DNA of 64,000 bases, taken from the NCBI RefSeq assembly GCF_963662255.1, contig NC_085056.1:9800216-9864215 (forward strand). The letters are read 5' to 3'. The notes under the pieces were generated by a model that saw nothing but the letters and a program-made list of their open reading frames with translations, had not been told where the DNA came from and did no database searches. Source of the DNA: Cinclus cinclus. Its lineage: Eukaryota > Chordata > Aves > Passeriformes > Cinclidae. Shown here one piece after another: positions 25,737 to 37,380 of the stretch. Both the position numbers and the translations under genes were made by a program. Numbering within the stretch: the first letter of the stretch is position 1; the number at the start of each line of letters is the position of its first letter.

Positions 25737-28700
25737 GTAAGAAAGAGTTGGCAGCTTTCACCTTGGAGCTCTGATATTTTTTTTCCTTCTTTCTTCCCAC
25801 CAAAGTTTGTGCAAGCTAAGTGAGCAGTGCCTGAGGTGCCTTCTTTGTGGAGCTGCTCAGTCACTTCTTGCCAGATGGTAGGGCTTCTGTAAAGAGGAAT
25901 TTTATCACTTCTTAGTTGGTATTTTTTGTGTAGTAAATCTCTATAAATACCTTTTTGTTTGTCTGGAGGAGTTTAGACGAGAACTGAAATTAAGACGCTG
26001 TTGTCAGAAAACTACTTTAAGTTGACTTTGCTTATTTCTTTTAAAAGTCTGTGGTTTTCTGCAATTCTTTTGGCTGCAGTTCTTATTGTAATTTAATATT
26101 TAATGAAGGAGCTAATGGTACCAGTCGGTATCAGCTGAGCTTGTTGCATGCAGGTCCTACATGGCTTTGAGCACGCAGCACTGCTGAGGCTTCAGCCAAA
26201 ACCCACAACCCTCAAAACCACTGGGCTTGTGACTCAGGCCACCTCAGCCTGTCAGAGATTTTCCAGCCTCCCTCCATAAAGCATAGGTTGGAAGGACACA
26301 AGGACACAGCCCTGTTCTGAACTGCTCTCTACCAGCTGCTGTGCCCACCAGGGCCCCAACTCGCTGCCCAGCACGCTCTTGGCAAAGGGCAACAGGCAAC
26401 CCAGGAACAAGGTGGGCACAAGCCAACATGTTAAAATAATCATAATCATACCATCCCTTCACTTGAGCCCACTGAGTTGCCAGGGACTTGGAGGAGTTCT
26501 TGAGTCCTGGCCCTCTGTTTAATTGGTCTCCTTATGCTGGCAGCAGCCTGTTTGTGACAGGCATGTTCTCAGGTTGTAAGACTTAGGAATTACTGAGGAT
26601 CCTGGCTATCTGGGACTGTGAATTTTATTGAGTTGGCTGTATTAATGCATAACGTTTTGCCAAGCACTTCACTTTAGTCAGGTGGAATTCACTGTTGATG
26701 TGTCATACATTAGAGAATCTTACTGAGCTCCTCTGTACCTGTAATTGGCAGCGCTGGTGATACCAGTTAAGAGACACAAATGTGGGCTCTGTTTACATTG
26801 AAAAACTGTGAGTGTATTATTGGATATATTATTTTTGGCATTTCAGCATGGATCATTGCCTCCAGAAACATTTTGTAAGTTTTATATGCTTTTGCGCTGT
26901 TAAACTGTATTATGTTTCCTGTATTTGCATTGGCCTAAATCATTTGAATTTAGCTAAAACCCTGGATTTTGTTCAGCTTGCTGGTGGAAATTTATTTTTA
27001 TTGTATATCCAGATACATGGAAAGTCTTGAAAAACTGGGTGTGGAAAATCAGCTGCTTGTTTGCTCAGTGTATCCCAAGAAGAACAGAGTGTTACAGGAC
27101 TTTTCAATAGCTTAGTCCCAAAGCCATTACAGTGCTGAAGACAAGAGTTACAAGTGTTGTAAAGAAGACTTTCTGCTTAACTTGGGCTGGAAGTTTCTGA
27201 GAACATCTAAAACATTTTGCTACTTTGTGTGGCAAGTCCCAAAGCAGGGTGAATTCAGTGGGTCGTGGCTGCAAAGGCACCTTGGTGTGTTCTGGTGGGG
27301 TCTGGCCATCCGTGACTGCAGACGAGCACAGAAAGGACTGAGGACTTTGTTGCCTGCTGTGGATGTTTCAGGGGTCTGAAGGATGGACTTGCTGTGTGTT
27401 TCAGAGAAACGCTCAACATTTACTGACATTGGTTGGGAGAATCCTGGGTTTGGATCTGGGGTCAAGGCCCTCCAAGTGTTTAAGAACCTGGGTCTTAGTG
27501 CCAGTTTTGATAAAGGAAATGTTATTTGGAGAAAAAAAAAAGGTGGAGAAAGACGTGGATACCTAGTGATGCCAGAAATAAGTGTCTTCTAAGCAAATTG
27601 TGATTATTTTCCTTCAGGGATTTTTTTTTTTAAAGTAATTTCTTTTCTTGGAGAGGTAAAGTGTCTTCTTTCATACTTCAAGAACCTTTGTCTTCAGTGT
27701 GATGGTCTATTGGTGAAGGGTTACTTCATCCAGTTATCCACTGGATTTATGCATTTAGATGAACTAAATATAACTTTTTCAAACTTCTTGATTTCTAAGC
27801 TGTTGTGTCCAGGAGGGAATTCTTCTGCATGTGGCTGAGATGTGTGTTTATTGTAGCTTTGTTTCCACTGGCAGTGAAGTGCTGAGAAGTCATTTCCTTC
27901 AGGTTTGATGCATCCTGGTTGCTTATATGAACTGTTTCCCAAGGCACAAGGCAGATTGATTAGTTGGAGAAAGATCTGACCGAAGAGCAAAAAGTAATTT
28001 TCTTATCTTAGAATGATGTCATTACTGTCCATTCCTAAAATATGTCTGCAGTATCAAAGGTACCTTTAGGAATGTTTGGAGATGGCTACAGCTGTTCTCG
28101 GAGGTCTAATGTGTCCAAACTGAAACAGTCTGTAAAACACCAGTGTGGTGATTTGGGGATTATGATGTAATGGACTGCAGGTAAGGTCTGTGCAGCCAGT
28201 CCCAACATTTATTTTTTTTTTGTTTTAGATTGAGGCTAACTATATATGCAACATGTTTTACTTTCTTCACTTCTAGCAAACTAAAAATATTATTACAAGT
28301 AGCTTTATACCAAACTCCTGGATTGATGCAGAATCTCCCTTTCTGCTGGGAAAAAGATTGAATTCTGCTGGATCTGTTCAAATTCATTATTTAGTCTCTT
28401 TCATGTTCCTGTAATAGTTTAGGGGAAATGATGGGAAAAGTAAAATGCAGATTAACATGAGACAAAGCTCAGGTGGACTGGGATGTCTTGGCAAGTCAGA
28501 GAGATGTAAAGTGCAACTGAACCTGAACATCTATTCCATGGATCTTTTTCACACTGTGTTATGGAGACTGCACATTTCAAGCTGAGTGTTCTCTTTGGTA
28601 GAAGAATAATCATATAACAGGTACTTTCCCATTATTATATATAAAATAAAATAAAAAAAATGGGATCCAGACTGCATTCTGCAGTATAGTTTTCATCTGC

Positions 28701-30389
28701 TAAAGAGGGAGGGTGGCCTTTGGTTTTGTTTTGGGTTTCTGGGGGTTTTTTGGATAGGTGGCTCACACCTATGTATGTGTAAATTTTACTCCAAAGATCC
28801 CAGAGAGATACTTTAGCACAGGTAGAAGCTTTGTTATTAAGTTTGCTTATCTGAGAGGTGCGACAACAAATTATCACCAAAATACACCTGATGAGTGTAT
28901 TTGACAAGTAATTTCTTACAGCCCAGATAATCCTGATGAGGGAAAAACTGTTTGAAGTGTGCAAGACAGGCTGCCACTTTGGTCATCTGAGACAAGGGGA
29001 AAATGAAGAGTTTTAATAAAAGGAAGATGCTGCATACATGACATATTCTTGTGTGTTTTCTTGCTCCATAACAATCCTTAAGATGGATGTTAAAAATAAA
29101 TGTGTATTATCAAAGTCATGGCTGTAGGTTTGCCCTCAGCTGGTGATGGGTTTATTAACCTTGTGTGCATCTCACATGGGAGGTTACCAGGACTAGTGAG
29201 GAGGAGCATGCAGAGTGTGTTTGCCATCACAGATTTGAAGGCTGACACGTGAAGTACTTGTCCATCAGAATTAGCTTCAGCCATTTAGTCAGAAGCACCC
29301 TAACACAGAAATATAACCTTTTAGACCTATCTCCAGGCACTGGAGTGTTTTAACAAATGCGTGGCTGGGAGTTCTAGTGAGATGACAGCAGCAAAGAATA
29401 TTGAACATAACAGGAATAGCTAAGGTTGTGGGATTTTTTTGGGTTTGTTTCCCCCTCCCCCACCCCCAAAGATTATTTATTCCAGTTTGTGGTTTTAGTC
29501 TTCCCATTTTATGTCATTATGAGAATCTAAACACTGAAACCATTTTTGCCTAAATCTTTCACTTTGAAATGTAAGTATGGTGGGCATAAATTAACAGGGT
29601 CACCTAGACTGTGAGGAAGTCTTTATTTACAGAAAATGTTAATCTGCAATTATTTGGTTCATCATAAATAAGTTTTATTTTTGTAGTTTGTCTTGTTAAT
29701 CTCATTTTTTATGACAGAGTCTCTGTGTCACGGGAAATATTCTGCATTATTAGGGATGTGCTAATATTAAACTCTAATAAAGTTGAAAACAGTAATTTAA
29801 AATACATTACTTATTGGAATTAGGCTTAAAATGCATGTCTGTGGGCTGTGTAAGAAGAATGAGAGAGGAAGAGAATGAGACATCAAAAAAAGCATACAAA
29901 TTACTTTAGGAGCTGCATCTCCTTTCAGTGAATAATAATTTAAATAAAAGGTCTTTATAGGGGCTTTAGAAATGAGGCCACTGAATCTGTTTTGATCTGG
30001 ATTCTTTACAGTCAACAAAAGGGTTAACTGCCTGGAAGAAGGTGGGCATTGCTAAGCACATTTTGTCTATGAGATAAAGATCATATGAAAATTTACATGT
30101 TAATGGAACATTTAAGGGAAAAAAATTGCTCTTTGTCAATTGATTGTATAAATATTTTATCTAGTGTAATATTAGAGGAAGGCAAGCATGAAGGCATTCA
30201 GTTTGAATAGTTTTTGAGAGGAAAATTAGGACATTATTGTTGAAGAAATAATATAAAATAGGGAGTTACAAGCACTTGATCTAAACTGTAAAAACCTTTC
30301 ATGCACTCTGGCAGAAAGAGCAGATTAAATCCATAATGAAATGGGTAACTTTAGGCCTGCATAAATTTCCAAGCAGTCTCAGTTTCCCA
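25737..30389. other. Unique AT-rich non-coding sequence
   Basis: No gene is supported. Several 60-110 codon frames (for example - strand 28635-28964 and + strand 27383-27592) lack family resemblance and splice context. Short A/T homopolymers occur at about 27531-27541, 27626-27633 and 28211-28220. The part at about 29560-29780 is repeat-free and TAAT-rich but less distinctive than the blocks listed as candidate elements. Confidence 0.5.
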
Positions 30390-30680
30390 GGAATCTCTCT
30401 CTGCTAGATTAATGGCTAGCAGCCTGCCACATAATGAAGTGGTTTGCCTTGGCAATGTGCTCATGAATTTATTATGGTGTCCACAAGTGTGCTATATGGC
30501 CTAGACATCTTTATAAATCCTGGATTTAGAGCTGCAGCGATGAGCCATTTCGGTCCTAATGGTGAGGCTGATTTATCACTGTGGTCCTCCACTCCACTCC
30601 CCAACCCCCTCCCTGACAGTTATAAAAGGAAAATACAGGTCATATCACTGATGGAAATGAAATGTGAAGGTAATTAGATA
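30390..30680. promoter_or_regulatory. Candidate conserved non-coding element
   Basis: A repeat-free block with TAAT cores (AGATTAATGGC near 30406; CCTAATGG near 30555; GGTAATTAG near 30669), a GATAATGCC word just after, and isolated CpGs (GCAGCGATG, TTTCGGTCC) that AT-rich neutral sequence usually loses. A 77-codon + strand frame overlaps but has no recognisable content. Enhancer function is inferred only. Confidence 0.3.
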
Positions 30681-32195
30681 ATGCCAAATGGATATGGGAA
30701 AAGGTGCACTGCTGAAATTTTAAATATGTTGGTAATTTTTTCCTTGAAGCAATTATATCAGGTTGATTTATTTTTACAGTTTATAATCACTTAACTACCT
30801 GTGGCTGATTTTAACCAGAGCTTGTGCCTTTGGAGACAAGAAGTAGAGCTTTTCAGTCCGTGATTGTTTATTGTAAATTCATTTATCTCAAAATACCTAA
30901 TTTATTATGCAATTTACACAAGTCACAGCTCATTGCTGATGGGAATAATGATTACCCATTTGGCTCCTTGTAAACTGTTCTCTGTGGCTTTATAAAATAA
31001 TCAACAGTCAAAACCACAAGGATTTAAAGAATTCTCTATATTGAAACTAAGCCTTTTTTTTTCTTCTCTAAAAGACACTGGAGAACAGTAGAATACAAAA
31101 CAAATTATCTAGAGATGTTTCAAATCCATGCATGAGTAGTCCAGAAATTACTGTATTGGACATTTCTAATGCATATTTTTGTTATAGAGAGATCAGGACT
31201 TTTAATGGCAATTTGAACATTTCCAAAAGAAATTGGAAAGATTTTTAACAACCAAGGTAGTGGAGCTCTGAAAACAAAAGCAGTGTGATGTAAGTGTGTG
31301 TTAAGGACCAAGAGAAACAGATCTGCCCTGGAATTTGAAAGAGACCTAAAGGAATTTAGGGGACAGCACTATGATTCCATAGCTCTGCTGTCAAAACAGA
31401 CTTTCAGTAAAACTCGAGCTACTGTGAACTGAAACTTGCAGCAAGTTGTTCAATCCTGAGGAGATGATTTTTGTGAACTGGCACTCTGAGATTTTTCTGA
31501 CCTGACCTATAATGTAGAGGAGAGTTGGGGTGGCCTGGTTGGGTATCATGGGGTTTTGAAGTGCATTTTGATTTATTTTTTTTTTTTTTTTAGGAGGCAG
31601 ACAGTTCTAGAAATGATATCTTCTTTTAAAAAAACGTGCAAGTTGTTGTGTTATTTTTTGACTTGGTCTAAAAGTCCCCCAAGGCTGGGTGTGTAACTCT
31701 TAGTGGGCATCTGTCCCATGAGTGGTGTTTAGAGTCCCCAGGATCAGTCACTCACCTGCCCTGGTGTATGGAAGGCAGAAATGTGACCTTGATGTTTTAA
31801 TCTGAGAGCACCTGAATTTAAAGGACATCATATCCAGAGGCAGATGTGGAGCCACTGTTTTCATATTGGATACACCTGCCATCCTTTTGAAATTCAGTTG
31901 TTTCTGCTTGAGTTTTCATAATAAAACTGATTTGTTTTAATGACATGAATAACTTGTATGAGAAGTGAGTATCTCTTGTTGCTGCATCTTGTAATGGAGG
32001 GCTGAAAAGGGAGCTGTAACACCCAGTTTTCATTGAAAGATCTGTGGGAGTTGGGGGATAATATGGCTTCTTAGTGGTTAATCTCAAACATTTCTTTTCT
32101 ATGGCTGGTACTTATTTACGATAATATTGTACCATCTATTTATATTGAATTGCAGTTTAGTTTCCTGAAAATGCAGAAAAACTTTTGTGTTCTGG

Positions 32196-32229
32196 TTTTT
32201 TTTTTGGGTTTTTTTTTTTTTTTTTTTTT
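32196..32229 (+). repeat. Poly(T) with GGG interruption
   Basis: T10, then GGG, then T21. This is simple low-complexity sequence; a short poly-K/poly-F open frame across it on either strand is an artefact of the homopolymer. Confidence 0.9.
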
Positions 32230-32828
32230 GTTGCCTGGAAACTTTTCAGAAAACAAAACTGTAATTGCATCTACAACTGAAGTTATTTTTGTCCCTGGGG
32301 AAGAGCGGAAATTTACTTTCAAATGTGGTTTTAGTTAAGGTGCCTTGGTATCAAAGATGAAAATATGAAAATATAACAGTTGCAGTGGTCTTCAGCTATG
32401 GGGACTAGAGCCCTATTTAAACTCTTGAAGTTTAGAAGTCTAAAATTGGAGTTTTCAGTGTATGATGAAAAACTTGAATATATAGAAATTCTTATCAAAA
32501 TACCTTTCCCCTGCTCCTTTTAGAAAAAAGGAAAAGAAAAGAATAGCTCTGTCTGCTTTGTTGTGTAAATGAGTTACAAATTCTCAGCATCAAACATTCA
32601 AGACTGGGAGTAAAAATTCTGCACATTCCTGGAGAAAATTTGATAGTGAGGCATATTTGATCAAATATTTGTTTTATAAGTTTCCAGACACTTGCACATC
32701 CCTTTGAGCTGCCTGGGCTGGCAGTGTTCCATAAGCTGCTCTAGGTAAGCCACCACAATTCGTTGCTCTTTGCCCATAAATAAGTTCTCACCTCTCTGGA
32801 ACAGCCAGTCCTGGCCCTTTTAGGTGTA

Positions 32829-32862
32829 GTTGGCTTTTAGGTATTGTTGGTTTTTAGGTAGA
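32829..32862 (+). repeat. 17-bp imperfect tandem duplication
   Basis: Two adjacent 17-base units, GTTGGCTTTTAGGTATT and GTTGGTTTTTAGGTAGA, differ at three positions. A partial related word (TTTTAGGTGTAG) precedes them, suggesting slippage in a T/G-rich context. Confidence 0.75.
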
Positions 32863-33499
32863 ATGTGTTGGTAACTGTTATGAGCAAGTCAAATACTGGC
32901 CCCAGTTCTGTGCCCTCTATTTATATCCCATGAAAATCTGCTGAGCCAGAAGTTCCCTGCTCCTGTAGTTTATGGGCTGGGCTATAGCAGTGTTGCTAAA
33001 AGTGCATGATTTTGTCTTGCACATACCTTGTTGGTTTTTCATGGTAAGGTTTCCAAGCATAAAAAGGTGTGTGGAGTCCAGTGGAGAGTGACTGAAGCAG
33101 CCTGATTGCTTACGTCTTCAGTAGGGTTTTTTTTGGGTTTTGGTTGTGTATGTGGGGCATTGTGTGAGGTTGGTTGGTTGGGTTTTTTTATTTTTTATGC
33201 CCCCTGTAATCTCTTCTGGTGGTTTACAGCCCTATTAAGTCTATTTTACTTGATGCTTCTTAAGTAACATATTGCATATTGGTGCTAAGGCAGCTAAATA
33301 ACTCTTGGAAGCACCTGCTGCCTGTATCTTAGTTTTTCAGACACTACTGTAATAAGAAGTCTAAAATTTCATTTAACTGAAATTTAAGATTTAAAAGATA
33401 CGTACTGTTCAGTTGACTAATCAAATAGTCATAAAACTCTTTTCTGAACTGTAATTACATTTATTCAGTTCTGGGTTTGATTTATTTTTTATTTTAATT

Positions 33500-33960
33500 G
33501 TCAGTTCTGCTACACCATGATGCTAATAGAAATGTTATTGCAGCCAATATGGGCTAAAATGATGTCTGATGATTATTAATGAGAGCAATAAGAAGGTATC
33601 TTCATATAAAGTCAGCATTAAAGGAGTAATTCATTTTACCTGATATAATTGGATTGTAGCATTTAAATAGCCTGGGACTTCCTCTTAATTGTGATTAGTT
33701 GTAGCTTCTTCCTTTTAGTACAATATTTAACTCTTCCCCCACTACTACTTTTGTTTCTTCTATAAAGTAATTAAATATGAATTGCTCAACACCTTTTAAT
33801 AAATATATCCAAGGATTTAGTAGCTGTTAAATGGAATAGCTGTTTGTTAGAAATAGTTATGCACAGTACCCATAGCTGGAGATGTGAGGCTATCACTTCA
33901 CTATGATGCTTTATATGGCACATCATTATACAAATGCATCAATTGTTGCTTTGGTTACAA
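33500..33960. promoter_or_regulatory. Candidate conserved non-coding element
   Basis: A repeat-free, AT-rich block with a CCAAT word at 33544-33548, GATGATTATTAATGAG near 33568, and several further TAAT, TTTAAAT and TTGTGATTAG words. The TGTAATTACA palindrome sits 40 bases upstream. There is no open frame of note. The call rests on motif density and lack of simple repeats, not on seen conservation. Confidence 0.3.
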
Positions 33961-36479
33961 GAATCACAGCAGATGCCTTCATCAGGGGCAATTGTAAAGC
34001 TGAATTTTATGAGAACCAAATGAAAGGAGGGTAATTATCATCTTTATTTTACCAAAGGATGAGCAGAATCCACAAAGGCTTGTCTGGAACTGTGGTTGCC
34101 TAATGAGCTGGTCTGAAATGTGCTGAGCCCCGAGACCCTGAGTTCACCTCCACCATGAGGGATTTGGGGTGACTGCACAGTATGTTATGGGAGGTGAATC
34201 TTCTGCAATACTGCCCTGTTTTGCTGTCTCAGAAAAATTAACTCTGTTTGATGTTCAGTTTCTGGTGGAGAAACGATTTGAGGGTTCAGTGTGTTTTAAA
34301 TATATATAGATATATATTTTGCTACTGCAGACACCCAGAGAGTTGGCAGGGGTTTTCTAGGGTTCCAGATCCACAGGTATTAAGGATTTGAAACAAAGCC
34401 TGTTTCACCCTTCTATTAATTTTATTAGGTTCTGAGGGGCTCTAATGACTTGGAATTTGAAAGGATGCTCACCTGGGAGCTGTGATATAAAACTTAGTCC
34501 ATATTTATGACACTCTACTGTAAGAAATGAGTATCTATCAGAACAGTAACACTGATGCATAGGAGGGCTCTCTGAGGATAAGTTAGAACCGTTTATCCCT
34601 TACTGAGAAATGCACATATTTCTTTCTTACAACTACCAGAGCACCTGGAGAGACTGAGTCTGGCTGCTGCTGGCAGCTTTCAGCTAATATACATTGATTT
34701 ACTTTTACTCTAGAGTGCATGAGGATAGATAAGAATCTGCTGATCAGTCGTCCATGTTCTCTGCTCTGTTGCCTTTACAGTTAAGATAGCTGAGCATTTA
34801 GAGAGGATGTAATTCCTTTCTTCTGTGACCTCTGTGCTATTTTTCCATGTTAACAAGATGTAATTTGAAAACTTTTGGTGTATTTCCATGCATGTTATTT
34901 TGAATTCTGCACAGCATTTTTTCGTGTGAGGTAAATAAAAGATGAAGGCTTGATGTCAGCAGTGGATGGAGGTGTCACACAGCTGAGGACTCTGATATTT
35001 AAATGTAGCCTCCTTCTAAGGTGTTTTCCAGACCACGTTGTTTTGCAGCCATGAAGTTTGATGGTAGCTCTTTTGTCCCCATGGTACAAAGGAGATGGTT
35101 TCTCTAACATAAGTAATATGAATTCACTTAGGAGTGAGGCTTCTCCAACTCCTTCTTGATGGCTTTGACACGTGTTACTGATGGATGCATAAAATCTTCC
35201 CCGTGGTCCCTGTTTATTACATCAGTTGCTGGTAAGAGTTAAGAGTGTGGAGTGTGAATCCAGCATGTACATGAGTGCTCACCCTTCCCCCTGCCCCTAT
35301 GCCTGGTTTTGCATTTAGATGAAAAATAATTAATGGACTTCAAAAATGCCCAGGATAAATAATGAATGAAATTAGGCTACCAGTAATCTATTCCAAAGGC
35401 TATAATGTGTTAACAGGAACTGCAGAGTTAACAAAATACTTGTTCTTTCAAGGCTGGCTTGAAAGGGTCATTAGTATTAATGACACTTTCATATCCCATC
35501 CAGTGTTTTGGAGGGGAGTACAAGCAGAGGGGAGGAATTGAGCTGATGGATATTTTGGTTTTCCAAAATTGATGAAGAATATTAGAGCACCAAATGAGAG
35601 CTGGAATAGCTGTTCTGCCCAGCCTTGCAAACACAGCCTAATATTGGTGTGCAAATATCATTGTCTACGAGCCTTTCAAGAGTGAAAAAGGATGGTCAAG
35701 TTGAAATGTATCAGATTGTGTGGTGGTTTGTTTGGGTTTTAGGTGGATAAATGTGCAGTACAGATAGCTGAAATGACTGAATTTATTTGCACTCATTTTA
35801 CAAGGTAAAAGTGGGGAAGTGTAAATAGAGAAATGTAGATGATTAAGAGAAAATGTGTAGTTTGTTCTTACAGGAGAAAGTCCTTTCTTAAAAACTTTGT
35901 CTCCTAGATGCCCTCTGTTTTTACATTCCATTTGGAGTATCTTATGGCACTCTAAATCCTTGTATTTTGATCCTCAGAACACATTTTTCAAATTGGGGTC
36001 GGTATCTGCTCATCCTGATATGTTCTAATTTTCACGATAACAAAACTTGTGTTTTGAAAAATGTTTCCCAGACTGGGATGTGGTTTTAGGGAGCTCAGGC
36101 AGATCTCTGTCTTTGGGAAGCCAACCAAATTTCTGCCACTGATTAAAGGTAGGGCTTAATGGACAGCTCCAGCTCTACTCTAAGTCAGTTAAGTTTACAA
36201 GCTTTTGCTGCCTCTGAAATCAAAACCTGTGTTGTCCCAAATTAGGTACTTATTAAAGGGAAAAAAATTGTATGAATTGTTAGATGTAAGTGTTCCTTTC
36301 CAGGATACTTCTGGTATCTGTTCTCTGATTGGGCACAGGAAAAAAATTAATTTTTTGTTACTTAAAGAAACACAGTTCTTTTTTAAAAAAACCCCACTTT
36401 TTATTTTCCCCCCAAATGTTTGTATTTCAAAAATATCGTTATTCCACTTTCATTTCTTAATTAAATAAGCCCGCTGTTA
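33961..36479. other. Unique AT-rich non-coding sequence
   Basis: No gene is supported. An (AT)n-like stretch (TATATATAGATATATATTTT) lies at about 34301-34320. The stretch at about 35310-35440 has regulatory-like texture (AATAATTAATGG, GGATAAATAATGAATG). An A6-TTAA-T6 palindrome is at 36341-36356. The 60-90 codon minus-strand frames at 35428-35931 resemble no family. Confidence 0.5.
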
Positions 36480-36860
36480 CTTCTCAAGCTCTTTTAAACA
36501 CACAGCAGCACAAAATTGTCTCTCTAACCCCGAATTTGAATACCAGAATCTCTCATTTTTCTTGTGCCCCATTTGCACACTCTGCATAATAAATGTTAAC
36601 ATAGGTAGGACTTTACATCATCAAAGAAAACATGCTCCATGAAATATCACATGTATAAAATATATATAATCCTCATCAGGGTAGGGCTGCATTTTTCCCC
36701 CTTTCTGCCTTGCATTTAGTCAAACATACATTGTATATTAATGTAATGCTTAAAAAAAAAAATAGATTGTTTCTGGTTCATTTAGCCGTGCACGTCATCT
36801 CATTTTACGAAGCATATGCACGTCTTTTAATCTGCTATTAACATTTTCTTCAACTTTCCC
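36480..36860. promoter_or_regulatory. Candidate conserved non-coding element
   Basis: A block with low repeat content, CRE-like CACGTCAT at 36791-36798 and a second TGCACGTCTT at 36818-36826, plus TAATCTGCTATTAAC and AATAAATGTTAAC words. CpGs are retained at each CACGT core and at TTTACGAAG. It ends at a C10 run. It is probably part of the same regulatory cluster as the block at 37085. Enhancer function is inferred. Confidence 0.35.
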
Positions 36861-36867
36861 CCCCCCC
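36858..36867 (+). repeat. Poly(C) tract, 10 bp
   Basis: A C10 run in a pyrimidine-rich context (TTTC10TCTCTG). It separates two regulatory-looking blocks. Confidence 0.85.
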
Positions 36868-37084
36868 TCTCTGTTTTATCCTGGCAGTAGGCGAGGGAGG
36901 TTTGTTTATCCTGCTCCATTTCTGGGGTGTTTTCATCTTTAATTGTAGGTCAGGGAGCAGGGACCTCCCTGGCACTTCTGTTTTCCCGGCTATGTAAATG
37001 CGAGCGTGCAGGCTGCACTGGTGGGACTGCTTTCCCTTCAGGGTTACTTATGCAGCAGATGCATTGCCAATCCTCTTATTGTAC

Positions 37085-37365
37085 CGATATTGATCCCACC
37101 TCCCCATAATGAACTGTAACAACAACTCTATTATTCGCAGGTACCCGATTGGCTGAGGATAATATGAAATTAGCTGGCGTGCATCGGGCCTGTCAGTATC
37201 GATTTCCCTACCCAGATTACTTGTTACAAAAGAATAGAGCTGTCTGCACCGTAATTGAACAAGTTAACTCCTTGTCTCATAAAATGTAAGCCCATATTGA
37301 TTGCCTACTGTAGTATGCAGAAGGAGGAAAGTTATAATGGTATTTAATCGCCATGGTGCTGAGAG
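37085..37365. promoter_or_regulatory. Strong candidate conserved non-coding element
   Basis: This is the most enhancer-like sequence in the window. It has no simple repeats until the T12 run at 37369-37380. It keeps many CpGs in AT-rich DNA (ATTCGC, CCCGAT, GGCGTG, ATCGGG, ATCGAT, ACCGTA, AATCGCC). It packs recognisable factor words: reverse CCAAT (GATTGGCT near 37147), ATCGATT at 37198-37204 (ONECUT/CUX type), CAGATTAC near 37213, SOX-like TTACAAAAG near 37224, TAATTG at 37252-37257 and GTTAAC at 37263-37268. Long frames are absent. Neutral sequence rarely looks like this. Conservation and target gene are not visible here. Confidence 0.45.
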
Positions 37366-37380
37366 GCCTTTTTTTTTTTT

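Larger units (their letters stand above)
30681..33499. other. Unique AT-rich non-coding sequence
   Basis: No gene is supported. Poly(T) tracts are at 31576-31591 and 32196-32229. A 17-bp imperfect tandem (GTTGGCTTTTAGGTATT then GTTGGTTTTTAGGTAGA) is at 32829-32862. A T/G-rich patch with a repeated GGTT word lies at about 33123-33200. The palindrome TGTAATTACA is at 33450-33459. Confidence 0.5.
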
